A stretch of DNA of 64,000 bases from Hyphomonas sp. BRH_c22. GTDB taxonomy: Bacteria > Pseudomonadota > Alphaproteobacteria > Caulobacterales > Hyphomonadaceae. The notes below the pieces were generated by a model. The model did not search any database, was not told the DNA's origin, and saw only the letters and a program-made list of their open reading frames with translations. Positions 28,447 through 37,876 of this stretch are shown here, in pieces. Numbering within the stretch: the first letter of the stretch is position 1; the number at the start of each line of letters is the position of its first letter. Made by a program: the position numbers and the translations under genes. The DNA lies in the NCBI RefSeq assembly GCF_000961795.1, contig NZ_LADU01000090.1:1-64000 (forward strand), in the 5' to 3' direction.

Positions 28447-29874
28447 CTATTTGCGATAATCGAGCGGCGGGTCGCGGTCGCCCAGCAGCGACGTGTATTC
28501 ATAGTCCTCGCCGCGCGCGGCATCGAATTCTGCGCGGGCGGCTGTGCGCAGTTCCGGGTTCTCGTAAAGTTCGATGGCGGCGAGTGTCAGCGTCTTGGCG
28601 GCAACCTGGGCGCCCTTGTAGCCGATCGACATGCCGCTGGCGGCAACAGCCTGCCAGCTGTGGGCAGCCGTGCCGGGCACCCATGTCGCTGCACGCAGGC
28701 CGACGGTCGGCACCGCGAAGGAAACATCACCGACATCGGTCGAGCCATAGCCAAGGGAGACTTCGAAGGGCTGCACCTCCTTCTCGCTGCCGAGCGGCAG
28801 CTCGGGCTTGGCAAAGCTCGTGTAGATTTCCTCGGCGAAGGCGGCTTCTTCTTCATTGTAATCCACGCCGCCGACCTGGCGCAGCTTGGTGTCCATCATC
28901 CTTGCCAGGGTTTCGTTGACCAGCAGCGGATTGTTGCCGTGGATGACTTCCCACTCGACACGCGTGCCGGTGCCCATGGCCGCGCCGCGGGCCGCGTCTT
29001 CCATGCGCGCCCAGATTTCCTTCACGCCCTCGGCGCTGGGGTGGCGGGCATAATAGAAGACTTCAGCAAAGTCCGGCACCACGTTGGGCGCAACGCCGCC
29101 CGATGTGATGACATAGTGGATGCGTGCATCCTGCGGGATGTGTTCGTGCATCATGTTGACCATGTAATTGAACGATTCCACGCCATCGAGGGCCGAACGG
29201 CCGCGCTCAGGTGCGCCGGCGGCATGGGCGGAGACGCCATGAAAGCGGAACTTGGCCGAGCGATTGGCGAGCGTGGTCTGCGCCGCTGCGGAGTTCTGGT
29301 CGTCACCATGCCAGTGCAGGGCAATGTCGACATCGTCGAACAGGCCCTCGCGCACCATGTAGACCTTGCCGCTGCCGCCCTCTTCGGCGGGTGTGCCATA
29401 GAGGCGGACGGTTCCGGGCGTACCGGTCTGTTCCAGCCAGTCACGGATCGCGAGCGCGGCGCCGACCGAGCCGGCGCCGAACAGGTTGTGCCCGCAGGCA
29501 TGGCCGGCATGCTTGCCTTCAATCGGGGCGCGGCTGGCGCTGGCATCCTGGTTGATGCCAGGCAGGGCATCGAACTCAGCGAGGATGGCAATGACCGGGC
29601 CGCCCGTGCCGTAACTGGCGATAAAGGCGGTCGGAATGCCCGCAACACCGGCTTCAACCGTAAACCCGGCCTCGTTCAGTTTCGATTGCAGCAGGCCGGA
29701 TGATTTTTCTTCCTGATAGCCGACTTCCGCCCAGTCCCAGATCTGCCGGGCCATTTCGGCCGTCTCGTCATAGCGCGCATCGATACTGTCGAGCACGGCC
29801 TTGTCGCCGGGTATCTGCGCATGGACGCAGGCGGTGAGGGCGAGGGCGGCAAGGCTGGTCGCGATGAGGCGCAT
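28447..29874 (-). CDS. M20 family amidohydrolase lipoprotein (AbgB-like)
   Basis: A 475-residue metal hydrolase with a lipoprotein signal (LALTAC, Cys16). Metal ligands are visible in HAGHACGHN and the catalytic Glu in PAEEGGSGK; the dimerisation domain starts near FRFHGVSAHAAGAPERGRSALD. The closest characterised plan is the p-aminobenzoyl-glutamate hydrolase / aminoacyl-hydrolase branch of M20. It is probably anchored in the periplasm, cleaving an acyl-amino acid or peptide. Start ATG has GGAGA ten bases before it. It converges with the PepSY gene (14-base gap). Confidence 0.92.
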   Translation of the reverse strand: MRLIATSLAALALTACVHAQIPGDKAVLDSIDARYDETAEMARQIWDWAEVGYQEEKSSGLLQSKLNEAGFTVEAGVAGIPTAFIASYGTGGPVIAILAEFDALPGINQDASASRAPIEGKHAGHACGHNLFGAGSVGAALAIRDWLEQTGTPGTVRLYGTPAEEGGSGKVYMVREGLFDDVDIALHWHGDDQNSAAAQTTLANRSAKFRFHGVSAHAAGAPERGRSALDGVESFNYMVNMMHEHIPQDARIHYVITSGGVAPNVVPDFAEVFYYARHPSAEGVKEIWARMEDAARGAAMGTGTRVEWEVIHGNNPLLVNETLARMMDTKLRQVGGVDYNEEEAAFAEEIYTSFAKPELPLGSEKEVQPFEVSLGYGSTDVGDVSFAVPTVGLRAATWVPGTAAHSWQAVAASGMSIGYKGAQVAAKTLTLAAIELYENPELRTAARAEFDAARGEDYEYTSLLGDRDPPLDYRK

Positions 29875-29950
29875 GAAGGGTCTCCGGTTCGGTTGGTGCT
29901 GGCTGGAGACTGCATCAAGGTGCCGTCAGGAACAAGGCATGCCGCAGGCG

Positions 29951-31189
29951 TCAGCTGTAGCGCGCGTCGACTTTGGGCCCGTCAACGCCGCCAGCGACGG
30001 CGGCGACGCTGGCTTCGAGATCAGCCAGATAGGCGTCCACGACTTCCGCATGCTTGGGCGACAGCATCAGGTGAAGGCTTGGCGGCTCCTTGGTGACGGA
30101 CGTGAACCAGCCGCGCCTGTACATCTCGCCATAGAGGGCAAAGGCGTGGTGATCCGGATGCCGGAATGCGACGAGGCCGAGCATCGGGTTGCCGAGCACG
30201 TCGAAGCCTAGCCGCTTCACCCCCTCCTCGATCCGCTGGCGTGTCTCGCAGACAAGGCCCTGTTTCTCGCGGTAGCCGTCAACGCCCAGCGTGTTCATCA
30301 CCGCCCAGGCGGCAGAGATGGCGCCGCCGGGGCGTGTGCCTGCGAGCGTGGGTGTCTTCATCGGCGCGCCTGACCAGCCCGCCATGTCGAAGGGCATGTA
30401 CTGGTAGAGGTCTTCGGAGCGGAAGAGCACGGTCGATGCGCCCTTGGCGCAATAGCCGTACTTGTGCAGGTCGGCGCTCATCGAGTGGACCTGGGGCACT
30501 TCGAAATCGAAGGGCGGCACGGGCACACCGTTCATGCGGGCGAAGGGCGCGAAATAGCCGCCGACGCAGGCATCGACATGCAGCCACACATTCTTCCTGG
30601 CGGCGACCTCGCCCAGCGCCTCAATCGGGTCGATGATGCCGTGCGGGAAGTTCGGCGCGGAACCGACCATCATGATCGTGGCGGCATCGACAGCTTCGCC
30701 CATCGCGGCCGGGTCGGCCTCATAGGAGCCGTCTGTCTTCAGCGCCACCCGGCGCACCTCGATATCCATCAGATGGGCCGCCTTGTCGAAGGCGAGATGC
30801 GCCGACTGGGGCAGCACGATGTTCGTGCCGTCGCGCGGGCGGCCATGGGCGCGGGCAAAATCACGCGCCGTCTTGATCGCCATGGTGATCGAATCGGTGC
30901 CGCCGGACGTCATCGTGCCGGTGGCGCCGTCCGGGCCGTGGAGCAGGTCCAGCCCCATCGCGATGACGTCTTTCTCCATCTGCGCCAGGCTGGGGAAGGC
31001 GAGGGGGCCGAGGCCGTTCTCGGCCATGTAGAGCCCATAGGCTTCGTGCTGGATGCGCGAGATATCCTCGCCGGCATTGAAGACATAGACGGCCGTGCGG
31101 CCATCGCGCCATGCGGCGTCGCCGCCGCCGCGTGCGATCATGTCAGCCCTGACCTCGTCCCAGGCGCGCCCGTGCTGCGGCATCTTCAT
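29951..31189 (-). CDS. PLP-dependent decarboxylase/lyase (sphingosine-1-phosphate lyase-like)
   Basis: A 412-residue group II PLP enzyme. Recognisable parts are TMTSGGTDSITMAIKTARD, the cofactor Asp in WLHVDACVGGYFAPF, and the PLP lysine in SADLHKYGYCAKG. Similar bacterial proteins are annotated as glutamate decarboxylase, tyrosine decarboxylase or sphingosine-1-phosphate lyase homologues; the HKYGY signature and the absence of a long N-terminal region favour the lyase branch. No signal peptide. Start ATG at 31187-31189 has GAGGGGAG upstream; an ATG two codons later is possible. Substrate unknown. Alone between the hydrolase and a small gene. Confidence 0.9.
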   Translation of the reverse strand: MKMPQHGRAWDEVRADMIARGGGDAAWRDGRTAVYVFNAGEDISRIQHEAYGLYMAENGLGPLAFPSLAQMEKDVIAMGLDLLHGPDGATGTMTSGGTDSITMAIKTARDFARAHGRPRDGTNIVLPQSAHLAFDKAAHLMDIEVRRVALKTDGSYEADPAAMGEAVDAATIMMVGSAPNFPHGIIDPIEALGEVAARKNVWLHVDACVGGYFAPFARMNGVPVPPFDFEVPQVHSMSADLHKYGYCAKGASTVLFRSEDLYQYMPFDMAGWSGAPMKTPTLAGTRPGGAISAAWAVMNTLGVDGYREKQGLVCETRQRIEEGVKRLGFDVLGNPMLGLVAFRHPDHHAFALYGEMYRRGWFTSVTKEPPSLHLMLSPKHAEVVDAYLADLEASVAAVAGGVDGPKVDARYS

Positions 31190-31309
31190 GGATCGTGCTC
31201 CCCTCCGGGTTTTTGTTCTGGGCTGCAAGCCTATGCGCCGCTACCGGCCTTGGCCAGAGGCGAAAGGGCAGCGCGTTCCGTTGCAACCTTGACCGCCACG
31301 GCGCGTTGA

Positions 31310-31513
<204 letters not shown>

Positions 31514-31524
31514 GACTGCAGGGC

Positions 31525-31554
31525 GGCGCGGCGTGTTTTTTGATGCGCCGCGCC
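31525..31554. other. GC-rich inverted repeat downstream of the small acidic gene
   Basis: GGCGCGGCG and CGCCGCGCC form a perfect nine-pair stem around the 12-base loop TGTTTTTTGATG. The T run is inside the loop rather than after the stem, so it is not a standard Rho-independent terminator, though it may halt transcription or protect the 3' end. It begins 12 bases after the small gene stop. The remaining 170 bases to sspB show no gene. Confidence 0.5.
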
Positions 31555-31724
31555 CCTTGCTGTTGGCAGCATTACGCGTTCAGGGATTCCGCTCCCCGCC
31601 GGGGCGACTGCGCGAGTGCTGTTTTTTTCCTCGCCTGCCGTGCGAAGCCCGTTGCGGGGGAATGGGACCGGGCATAGTGTACGAAAAATAAACAACATCA
31701 GGATCGAGGGTCAGTAGGGCGAAC

Positions 31725-32192
31725 ATGACGGATTATATCGGATATGATGCGCTCACCCAGGCGGCCATGCGCGGCGTCGTTCGCGAAGCATTGAAGCGCG
31801 CGCTCGCAAATGGCGGCCTGCCGGGCGAACACCATTTCTACATCACGTTCCGCACGAAGGCGCCGGGTGTCAAAGTTGCCGATTACCTGACCGAACGCTT
31901 TCCCGAAGACATGACCATCGTCGTGCAGCACCAGTTCTGGGACCTTGAAGTTGGCGATGGCCATTTCGAGATCATCCTGAAATTCTCGGGCGTGCCGCAG
32001 CACCTGTTCGTGCCCTATGCCGCGATCACGCGCTTCGTCGATCCATCGGTGAATTTCGGCCTGACCTTCGAGAACACGAACAAGGATCAGGCGGTGATCG
32101 CCCCTGCCACCGCGTTTGAACCAGCGCAGCAGAACGTGGCGCCCGTCGAAGCTGGCACGGTCGTGAATCTCGACGCATTCCGCCGCAAATAG
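31725..32192 (+). CDS. sspB: SspB, ClpXP adaptor for tmRNA-tagged proteins (alphaproteobacterial type)
   Basis: A 155-residue protein matching alphaproteobacterial SspB: YDALTQAAMRGVVREALK, the strand region GLPGEHHFYITFRTKAPGV, TIVVQHQFWDLEV and VPYAAITRFVDPSVNFGL, followed by a flexible tail ending in a short motif VVNLDAFRRK that in this family binds ClpX (XB peptide). SspB ties proteins carrying the ssrA tag to ClpXP. The tmRNA gene lies 4 kb upstream on the same strand, so tag and reader can be compared in one window. Likely cotranscribed with the thioesterase gene 13 bases downstream. Confidence 0.95.
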   Translation: MTDYIGYDALTQAAMRGVVREALKRALANGGLPGEHHFYITFRTKAPGVKVADYLTERFPEDMTIVVQHQFWDLEVGDGHFEIILKFSGVPQHLFVPYAAITRFVDPSVNFGLTFENTNKDQAVIAPATAFEPAQQNVAPVEAGTVVNLDAFRRK

Positions 32193-32205
32193 GGTCGCCG
32201 GAATA

Positions 32206-32667
32206 TTGGCAGATACAGACAAGCCCCGGCTCAGCGATGCGGACATGCTGGCCCGCTTCAAGAATTCGAAGAAGCGTCCCCCCTGTTCCGATACGCTGGG
32301 CATGACGCTGGCCGAAGTCGAGCAGGATGCCATGCGCATCCGCATGGATTTCGACGTGCCGGAGATGTTTTCCAATCCCACGGGCGCCGTGCAGGGCGGG
32401 TTCATTTCGGCCATGCTGGACGAGGCGATGAGCACATGCGTCATCATTGCGTCGAACGTGACCATGACGGCGCCGACGCTTGAAATGAAGACCAGCTTCC
32501 TGCGCCGCCTGATGCCCGGCCCGGCAAGTGTCGAGGCGCGCATCCTGAAACTGGGCAAGTCCGCCGCCTTCATGGAAGCCGAGTGTTTCGGCCCGGACGG
32601 CGCACTGGTCGCCAAGGCGACGGCGACCGCGATACCGATGCCGTTCAAGCGACTCGATGGAAAATGA
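32206..32667 (+). CDS. PaaI-like hotdog-fold thioesterase
   Basis: A 153-residue single hotdog domain. The helix motif NPTGAVQGGFISAMLDEAMSTC is the PaaI/acyl-CoA thioesterase active-site region (GG...D), and TSFLRRLMPGPASVEARILKLG follows as the second half. It probably hydrolyses an acyl- or aryl-CoA. The start is uncertain: I use TTG at 32206, just after sspB, since it keeps a typical N-terminal region; an ATG at 32245 is the alternative and has no better ribosome site. Cotranscription with sspB is likely but a functional link is not evident. Confidence 0.87.
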   Translation: MADTDKPRLSDADMLARFKNSKKRPPCSDTLGMTLAEVEQDAMRIRMDFDVPEMFSNPTGAVQGGFISAMLDEAMSTCVIIASNVTMTAPTLEMKTSFLRRLMPGPASVEARILKLGKSAAFMEAECFGPDGALVAKATATAIPMPFKRLDGK

Positions 32668-32751
32668 CCGCGCGCTGACGCAGCGGAAATGGCTCCCGCA
32701 TTTCACAATCGTGCTATCCTCCCTCAAAACAGGCACTGCGGGAGGCAGGCA

Positions 32752-33981
32752 ATGGCAAATGAAACCAGCACGATCAAAGTGCCCCAAAGCATTATCGAGA
32801 TATCGGCCTTCGTGCCCGAGGCGCGCAATGATCCGCACACGCCGCTGAAGGCCTTGCGCGGCGCCTGTCCGGTCATGCGGGACGAAATGGCAAAGACATG
32901 GCTGTTGACGCGCTATGATGACGTGCGCGGCCTGGTGAATGACCGCGGCCATGTGCGCCTGCCCAGCAAGGCAGAGGAGGGTTCATTGCCGCGCCGACTC
33001 GTCGATGACGAGAATGACCACTCCCGTACAAGCATTCTGTTCCTGGACGAGCCCGATCATGCCCGCATCCGCCAGCCCTTGGCCAAGGCATTCTACGCCC
33101 GGATCAACAGGATGAAGCCCGACATCGAGGCGATCATTGATGGCACGATTGCAGCGGCGCCGGACACGGGCAGTTTTGACCTGATGGAGGCGGTGGCCGT
33201 GCCGATCCCGGTGCTGGTGATTGCGCGCATCCTGGGCGTGGACGAGCGCATGCTGGCCGATTTCCGGCAATGGTCCGAAGATGTGATCCTCGGCCTCAAT
33301 CCTGTGCGGACCGAGGAAGAGACAGCGCGGCTGGCCAGCGGGGCGCAGGCGCTGGATGCGTATTTCACCGAGCTGATGAGTGCGCGGCGGATACAGCCGC
33401 GCGATGACCTGATCTCCGATATGGTGACGCTGCAGGCGAGCGGCGAAGCGGATATCACGGATGATGAGCTGATACTGAACCTGCAGGCCCTGCTGGTTGG
33501 CGGCAACCTGACCACGACGGACCTGATCGGCAATGGCGTCTGGCTGTTCCTGACGCATCCTGACCAGCTGGCGGCGCTGAAGGACAATCCGGGCCTTGGC
33601 GCGCAGGCCGTGGAAGAAGTGCTGCGCTATGAGGCGCCAGTCTCGGCCACCTCGCGCATTCTCGCCGAAGACCAGTCCGTCGCCGGTTGCCCGATGAAGG
33701 CGCACCAGGCCGTGTTCTGCTCGCTCGCCTCGGCCAATCGTGATGAAGGCACGTTTGATGCTGCCGACCGGTTCGACATCACCGTCAAGCGGGCGAGCCA
33801 TGTCGCTTTCGGTGGGGGCCCCCACATCTGCATCGGGGCGCCGCTGGCGCGCATCGAAGCGCGGCGTGTCTACCAGAAACTGTTCGAGCGCTATCCGGAC
33901 ATGCGTCTGGTGGAGCAGGAGATTGTCTGGCGGGCGCTGCCGTTTTTCAGGGGGATCGAGCAGCTGGATGTGGCGGTGTGA
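32752..33981 (+). CDS. cytochrome P450
   Basis: A 409-residue soluble bacterial P450. The haem-binding loop is FGGGPHICIG with ligand Cys360; the K-helix ExxR is EEVLR (289-292). The I-helix reads LLVGGNLTTTDL (248-257): the acid normally found before the conserved Thr is Leu253, while the Thr is kept. The family inserts oxygen into C-H bonds using electrons from a ferredoxin; neither ferredoxin nor reductase genes are adjacent. The ATG is preceded by GGGAGG. Substrate unknown; the soluble bacterial class includes fatty acid, terpene and steroid hydroxylases. Confidence 0.95.
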   Translation: MANETSTIKVPQSIIEISAFVPEARNDPHTPLKALRGACPVMRDEMAKTWLLTRYDDVRGLVNDRGHVRLPSKAEEGSLPRRLVDDENDHSRTSILFLDEPDHARIRQPLAKAFYARINRMKPDIEAIIDGTIAAAPDTGSFDLMEAVAVPIPVLVIARILGVDERMLADFRQWSEDVILGLNPVRTEEETARLASGAQALDAYFTELMSARRIQPRDDLISDMVTLQASGEADITDDELILNLQALLVGGNLTTTDLIGNGVWLFLTHPDQLAALKDNPGLGAQAVEEVLRYEAPVSATSRILAEDQSVAGCPMKAHQAVFCSLASANRDEGTFDAADRFDITVKRASHVAFGGGPHICIGAPLARIEARRVYQKLFERYPDMRLVEQEIVWRALPFFRGIEQLDVAV

Positions 33982-33988
33982 CTTCAGG

Positions 33989-34348
33989 TCATTCCATCGC
34001 TTCGGCGCTGAGCCAGATGCCTTCACGCTCGCCGACGCGGCGCTCGACCAGAAGGCGGGCAACCTGATGGTCGTCCTCGAACACGTTCCCGGTGAGACTG
34101 TCGAGCAGGGCCTTCGCCAGATTGTCGAGGTCCATCCACGGCGCCTCGCCGGTATATTCCATGACGATATGTACGCTGTAATCGCCAAAGCCCGGCCGCA
34201 GGGGCGGGAAGTCCTTGCGAAAGAATTCCTTGAGCAGGCCTTTGTAGTATTTGGCCTGTGTGGTGAGGCCGTGACAGCGCACTTCCAGCGCGCCCTTATC
34301 GGTGATACGCGCGCGCACCTTGCCTGACTGGACCCAGTCGTCGATCAA
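33989..34348 (-). CDS. RusA-like Holliday junction endonuclease family protein
   Basis: A 119-residue protein, the same size as phage RusA. The catalytic signature is complete: Asp73-x-Asp75-Asn, Lys79, Asp83 and the EDD at 91-93 in WMDLDNLAKALLDSLTG...FEDDHQV, with spacing equal to RusA Asp70, Asp72, Lys76 and Asp91. RusA resolves Holliday junctions as a dimer. No phage genes surround it. It starts with TTG at 34346-34348, overlapping the stop of the L7/L12-like gene by four bases, so it is translationally coupled to it. It may process branched DNA, but role in the cell is inference. Confidence 0.82.
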   Translation of the reverse strand: MIDDWVQSGKVRARITDKGALEVRCHGLTTQAKYYKGLLKEFFRKDFPPLRPGFGDYSVHIVMEYTGEAPWMDLDNLAKALLDSLTGNVFEDDHQVARLLVERRVGEREGIWLSAEAME

Positions 34349-34656
34349 TGCCGGGTCATCCCGCGTGACGCCATGCGGGCCTCGATGGCTTCCTTGGAGT
34401 CCTTGAGGCCAAGGCCTGTGGCCTGGCGGAGCAGCTTGATGGCGGCGATCTTGCGCCTGGCGTCAATTTCGGCGTCAATTTCGATCCAGCGCGAAATGGT
34501 AACACGGCCTACGGCTTCGGCCACATCTTCCTTCGTCATAGGCGTAGGCGACAGGGCACTTCGTCCACTGCCCCGTACCATGAAGCCGAGGACGAATGCG
34601 AGCACGAGCGCGAAGAGGACGGCTGGGTCGGACAGCTTGTCAATCATGGCGGGCAT
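34345..34656 (-). CDS. small membrane protein with ribosomal L7/L12 C-terminal-like domain
   Basis: A 103-residue protein: hydrophobic segment at 10-27 (DPAVLFALVLAFVLGFMV), a Ser/Pro-rich linker, then residues 58-97 resembling the L7/L12 C-terminal fold (DARRKIAAIKLLRQATGLGLKDSKEAIEARM; compare L7/L12 K-x-x-x-IK...R-x-x-TGLGLK-x-AK). In L7/L12 this domain recruits translation factors; in membrane-anchored versions the role is unknown. I chose the ATG at 34654-34656 because GAGGG lies about 11 bases earlier; the ATG at 34647 has no site. It forms a coupled pair with the RusA-like gene. Confidence 0.82.
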   Translation of the reverse strand: MPAMIDKLSDPAVLFALVLAFVLGFMVRGSGRSALSPTPMTKEDVAEAVGRVTISRWIEIDAEIDARRKIAAIKLLRQATGLGLKDSKEAIEARMASRGMTRH

Positions 34657-34701
34657 TTTATGCCGCCCTCGCCGTATTGCCAGACATTTCCGGGCCAATG
34701 A

Positions 34702-35241
34702 TCATATTTGCGCGGAGAGATGGGAGGGGGCGACACGCTTGATGACCTCCACGACGTGCTGGAAGCGGGCGCTGATCGTGCCCCTGGTGATGGTGATTTC
34801 CATCTGGCCTTCCAGCGCGTCCGCGCCCTGACCGTGGATGATTTCGGGGGCGGGGATGACATGAAGCGAGCGGCGGCCCCGCGCCGTGTCCAAGCGCAGG
34901 CCGATGATATCCGTCCAGGCCAGCATGCGCTCCTGGCCGCCGATGCGCAGGTGGATGCCTTGTGTGTCGATCACCATTTCCGGGATCGCCGAGAGGATGC
35001 TTCGCAGGCGCCAGTATGCCAGCAGGAGCAGCCCGACCAGTCCCATCGCGAGCAGTGTTTTCAACAGGCCGCCGACAAGGCCGGCCCCTTCAGGATCCTG
35101 CGCGCCAACCAACAGGCTGCCGAACGTGGCGGAAGGCACGCGGACCATCACGACAATGCCCACGGCCATGGCCAGGCCGAGCCCGAACAGCATCACGCCG
35201 TCGCTGTAGCGCTTCCTGTGGATTTCAAGACGTTCGCCCAT
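34702..35241 (-). CDS. two-helix membrane protein of unknown function
   Basis: A 179-residue protein with two hydrophobic segments (about 17-36 and 58-78) followed by a soluble beta-rich domain (EMVIDTQGIHLRIGGQERMLAWTDIIGLRLD), a pattern seen in bacterial PH-like domains of small membrane proteins. The last third is basic. It lies 45 bases upstream of the L7/L12-like gene on the same strand, so the three genes may be cotranscribed. Not recognised beyond this. Confidence 0.75.
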   Translation of the reverse strand: MGERLEIHRKRYSDGVMLFGLGLAMAVGIVVMVRVPSATFGSLLVGAQDPEGAGLVGGLLKTLLAMGLVGLLLLAYWRLRSILSAIPEMVIDTQGIHLRIGGQERMLAWTDIIGLRLDTARGRRSLHVIPAPEIIHGQGADALEGQMEITITRGTISARFQHVVEVIKRVAPSHLSAQI

Positions 35242-35429
35242 TCATATCGCAACCTTGCCGCTCTGGATGCAGGCTAAACTGCGCCCGGCAACAATCCAGC
35301 GAAATTCGAGAACCCGGAACCGTCTTCGGCGCAGTCATTCTGTCGTGAAGACTTATTGAGCGCCGCTCTTTACAGGCATGGAATTTTCCTGATTTTTGAC
35401 ACGTACCATGTGACTGGAAGGCTTGGGCA

Positions 35430-36407
35430 ATGCGCTTTTTATTGGGACGATCCTTTATCGCGGCATTGCTTGCAGTATGCGCGTGGCCCTTGGACATGTC
35501 TGCTCAATCGGCCGAAGACTATTACTCTCTGGCGATGGATTCAGAGAGACAGAAGCAATTCGAAACGGCGTTCAGCCATTATGAAAAGTCCTGTTCAGGC
35601 GGGCATTCACCTGGCTGCATGGGCGCGGCCCGCATGCTCGCAGACGGTGAGGGTGTAGCCAGGAACCAGTCCCGCGGCCGTGCCTATTTCGAAACAGCCT
35701 GTTCGCTGGGCAACAGTGTCGGATGCAACTGGGCGGGCGACATGATGCTCAAGGGGGAAGGCGGGCCAATCGACGTGGCGCGCGCCCGGACCTTTTACCT
35801 GAGTGGTTGTGACCGGGGACAGGCGGCGTCCTGTGTGGAGGCAGGAGAGCTCATGGAACTAGGCAAGGGTGGCCCCAAGGATATTTCGCAGGCGTTGATG
35901 CTGTACCAGAAAGGCTGCGCAGACGGCTACGCGAGGGGCTGCAACCTTGCGGGCGTCGTGGTTAAAAGCGAAGAGGGAGGCAAGGATGAGGTTGCCGCCC
36001 GGCGCTATTTTGATCAGGCGTGTCTTGGTGGATACCACAATGGATGTGCCAATTTCGGCCAATATCTGGAAAAGGGAATCGGCGGCGGGAAGGATGCTGC
36101 CCGCGCCCGCCAAATTTATCAGAGCGGATGTTCCGGGTTCATCATGAACACCCTGTCCTGTTATCGGCTGGGAGCGATCCTGCTGACTGAGGACGGCGGC
36201 CCCCGGGATGCCTACGAAGGCGCTGTGGCGCTGGAGCGCGTATGTACCTCTGAGGCGAGCGGAGATGAGCGCCTCAAGGCAAATGCCTGCTTCACGTTGG
36301 GAAAATTGTTTTCGGTCGAGTTCACGGAGGCTGACCCGACGCTGGCCCCGCACTTTTTCTCCAAGGCATGTGACCATGGTTACCAGGGCGAAGCCTGCGG
36401 CGATTAA
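35430..36407 (+). CDS. secreted Cys-rich Sel1/TPR repeat protein (Hcp-like), longer copy
   Basis: A 325-residue protein with a signal peptide (1-26, ending DMSAQS) and about seven Sel1-like repeats, each with two cysteines eight residues apart (CSGGHSPGC, CSLGNSVGC, CDRGQAASC, CADGYARGC, CLGGYHNGC, and a final CDHGYQGEAC). Same design as the 198-residue protein encoded at 1429-2025 but with more repeats. Repeat cysteines imply periplasmic disulphides. Partner unknown. The upstream 189 bases hold no gene and probably the promoter. It is followed by fumC, 83 bases away. Confidence 0.86.
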   Translation: MRFLLGRSFIAALLAVCAWPLDMSAQSAEDYYSLAMDSERQKQFETAFSHYEKSCSGGHSPGCMGAARMLADGEGVARNQSRGRAYFETACSLGNSVGCNWAGDMMLKGEGGPIDVARARTFYLSGCDRGQAASCVEAGELMELGKGGPKDISQALMLYQKGCADGYARGCNLAGVVVKSEEGGKDEVAARRYFDQACLGGYHNGCANFGQYLEKGIGGGKDAARARQIYQSGCSGFIMNTLSCYRLGAILLTEDGGPRDAYEGAVALERVCTSEASGDERLKANACFTLGKLFSVEFTEADPTLAPHFFSKACDHGYQGEACGD

Positions 36408-36490
36408 GGTCGTCCCCACGACCATGCCTTGTCTTGCGCGCCTAGTTGGATAAACCGATGCCATCAAGCCCAGTACGAGGACGAGACCCG

Positions 36491-37876
36491 ATGACCACCC
36501 GCACCGAATCCGACACGATGGGCCCTGTTGAGGTCGCAACCGACCGCTATTGGGGCGCGCAGGCCGAGCGCAGCCTCGGAAACTTCAAGATCGGTTGGGA
36601 GAAACAGCCGGATCCGATCATTCGTGCGCTCGGCATTGTCAAGAAAGCCGCCGCCGAGGCCAATATGGCGCTTGGCAAGATGGATCCGGGTCTCGGCAAG
36701 GTGATCATCCAGGCCGCTGATGAAGTGATTGCGGGCAAGCTCAACGATCACTTCCCGCTGGTCGTCTGGCAGACCGGATCGGGCACGCAGTCGAACATGA
36801 ACGCGAACGAGGTCATCTCGAACCGCGCCATCGAAATCCTTGGTGGTGAAATGGGCTCGAAGAAACCGGTCCACCCGAACGATCATGTGAACATGAGCCA
36901 GTCCTCGAACGATACGTTCCCGACCGCCATGCACATTGCCTGCGCCGAAGAGGTCAGCCATCGCCTCATCCCCGCGCTGAAGCATCTCCATGCTGCGCTT
37001 GATGTCAAGGCCAAGGCCTGGGCTGACATCATCAAGATCGGCCGCACCCACACGCAGGACGCAACGCCCGTCACGCTTGGCCAGGAATTCTCCGGCTACG
37101 CGCAGCAGGTCGCCAATGGCATCGCGCGCATCGAGATGACGCTGCCCATGCTGATGCAACTCGCGCAGGGCGGCACGGCCGTTGGCACTGGTCTCGCCTC
37201 GCCGGTCGGTTTCGCCGAAGCCGTGGCGGACAGGATCGCTGCGATCACGGGGCTGAAATTCACCTCGGCGCCGAACAAGTTCGAGGCCCTTGCTGCACAT
37301 GACGCCATGGTGTTCACGCATGGCGCGATCAACACGGTGGCGATGAGCTGTTTCAAGATCGCCAATGATATCCGCTTCCTCGGCTCGGGCCCGCGTTCCG
37401 GCCTTGGCGAGCTGGCCCTGCCGGAGAATGAGCCTGGTTCGTCCATCATGCCCGGCAAGGTGAACCCGACACAGTGCGAGGCGCTGACACAGGTTTGCGC
37501 GCATATCCATGGCAACAATGCCGCCATCGGTTTTGCGGGAAGCCAGGGCCATTTCGAACTCAACGTGTTCAACCCGATGATGGCCTACAATTTCCTCCAG
37601 TCGACGCGCCTGCTCGCGGACGCTGCCGTGAGCTTTACCGACAACTGCGTGGTCGGCATCGAACCGCGCCTCGACAATATCAAGCGGGGGCTCGACAATT
37701 CGCTGATGCTGGTGACGCCGCTGAAGGAAAAATACGGCTATGACCGCGCCGCCAAGATCGCCAAGACTGCCCACAAGAACGGCACCACGCTGCGCGAGGA
37801 AGCCATCAAGGACGGTATCCCGGGCGAGGATTTCGATCATATCGTCGACCCGAGCAAGATGATCTCTCCGGGGTGA
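36491..37876 (+). CDS. fumC: fumarate hydratase class II
   Basis: A 461-residue class II fumarase, heat-stable and free of iron-sulfur clusters, interconverting fumarate and malate in the citric acid cycle. Clear signatures are [37 protein letters not shown] and [16 protein letters not shown] (the superfamily GSSxMPxKxN motif with the catalytic Ser loop). Normal length. The start is the ATG at 36491 with GAGG upstream; an earlier ATG at 36446 lacks family similarity. It ends just 35 bases before the toxin-antitoxin genes. Confidence 0.98.
   Translation: MTTRTESDTMGPVEVATDRYWGAQAERSLGNFKIGWEKQPDPIIRALGIVKKAAAEANMALGKMDPGLGKVIIQAADEVIAGKLNDHFPLVVWQTGSGTQSNMNANEVISNRAIEILGGEMGSKKPVHPNDHVNMSQSSNDTFPTAMHIACAEEVSHRLIPALKHLHAALDVKAKAWADIIKIGRTHTQDATPVTLGQEFSGYAQQVANGIARIEMTLPMLMQLAQGGTAVGTGLASPVGFAEAVADRIAAITGLKFTSAPNKFEALAAHDAMVFTHGAINTVAMSCFKIANDIRFLGSGPRSGLGELALPENEPGSSIMPGKVNPTQCEALTQVCAHIHGNNAAIGFAGSQGHFELNVFNPMMAYNFLQSTRLLADAAVSFTDNCVVGIEPRLDNIKRGLDNSLMLVTPLKEKYGYDRAAKIAKTAHKNGTTLREEAIKDGIPGEDFDHIVDPSKMISPG

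Noticed and set aside
27829..29703. 624-residue plus-strand frame covering the PepSY gene end and the M20 hydrolase
   Set aside because: Composition is Arg/Gly/Ala-rich without any fold, and both overlapped genes are well supported in other frames.
33989..34348. RusA-like gene as evidence for a prophage
   Set aside because: No integrase, terminase, capsid, lysis or phage regulator gene is nearby.
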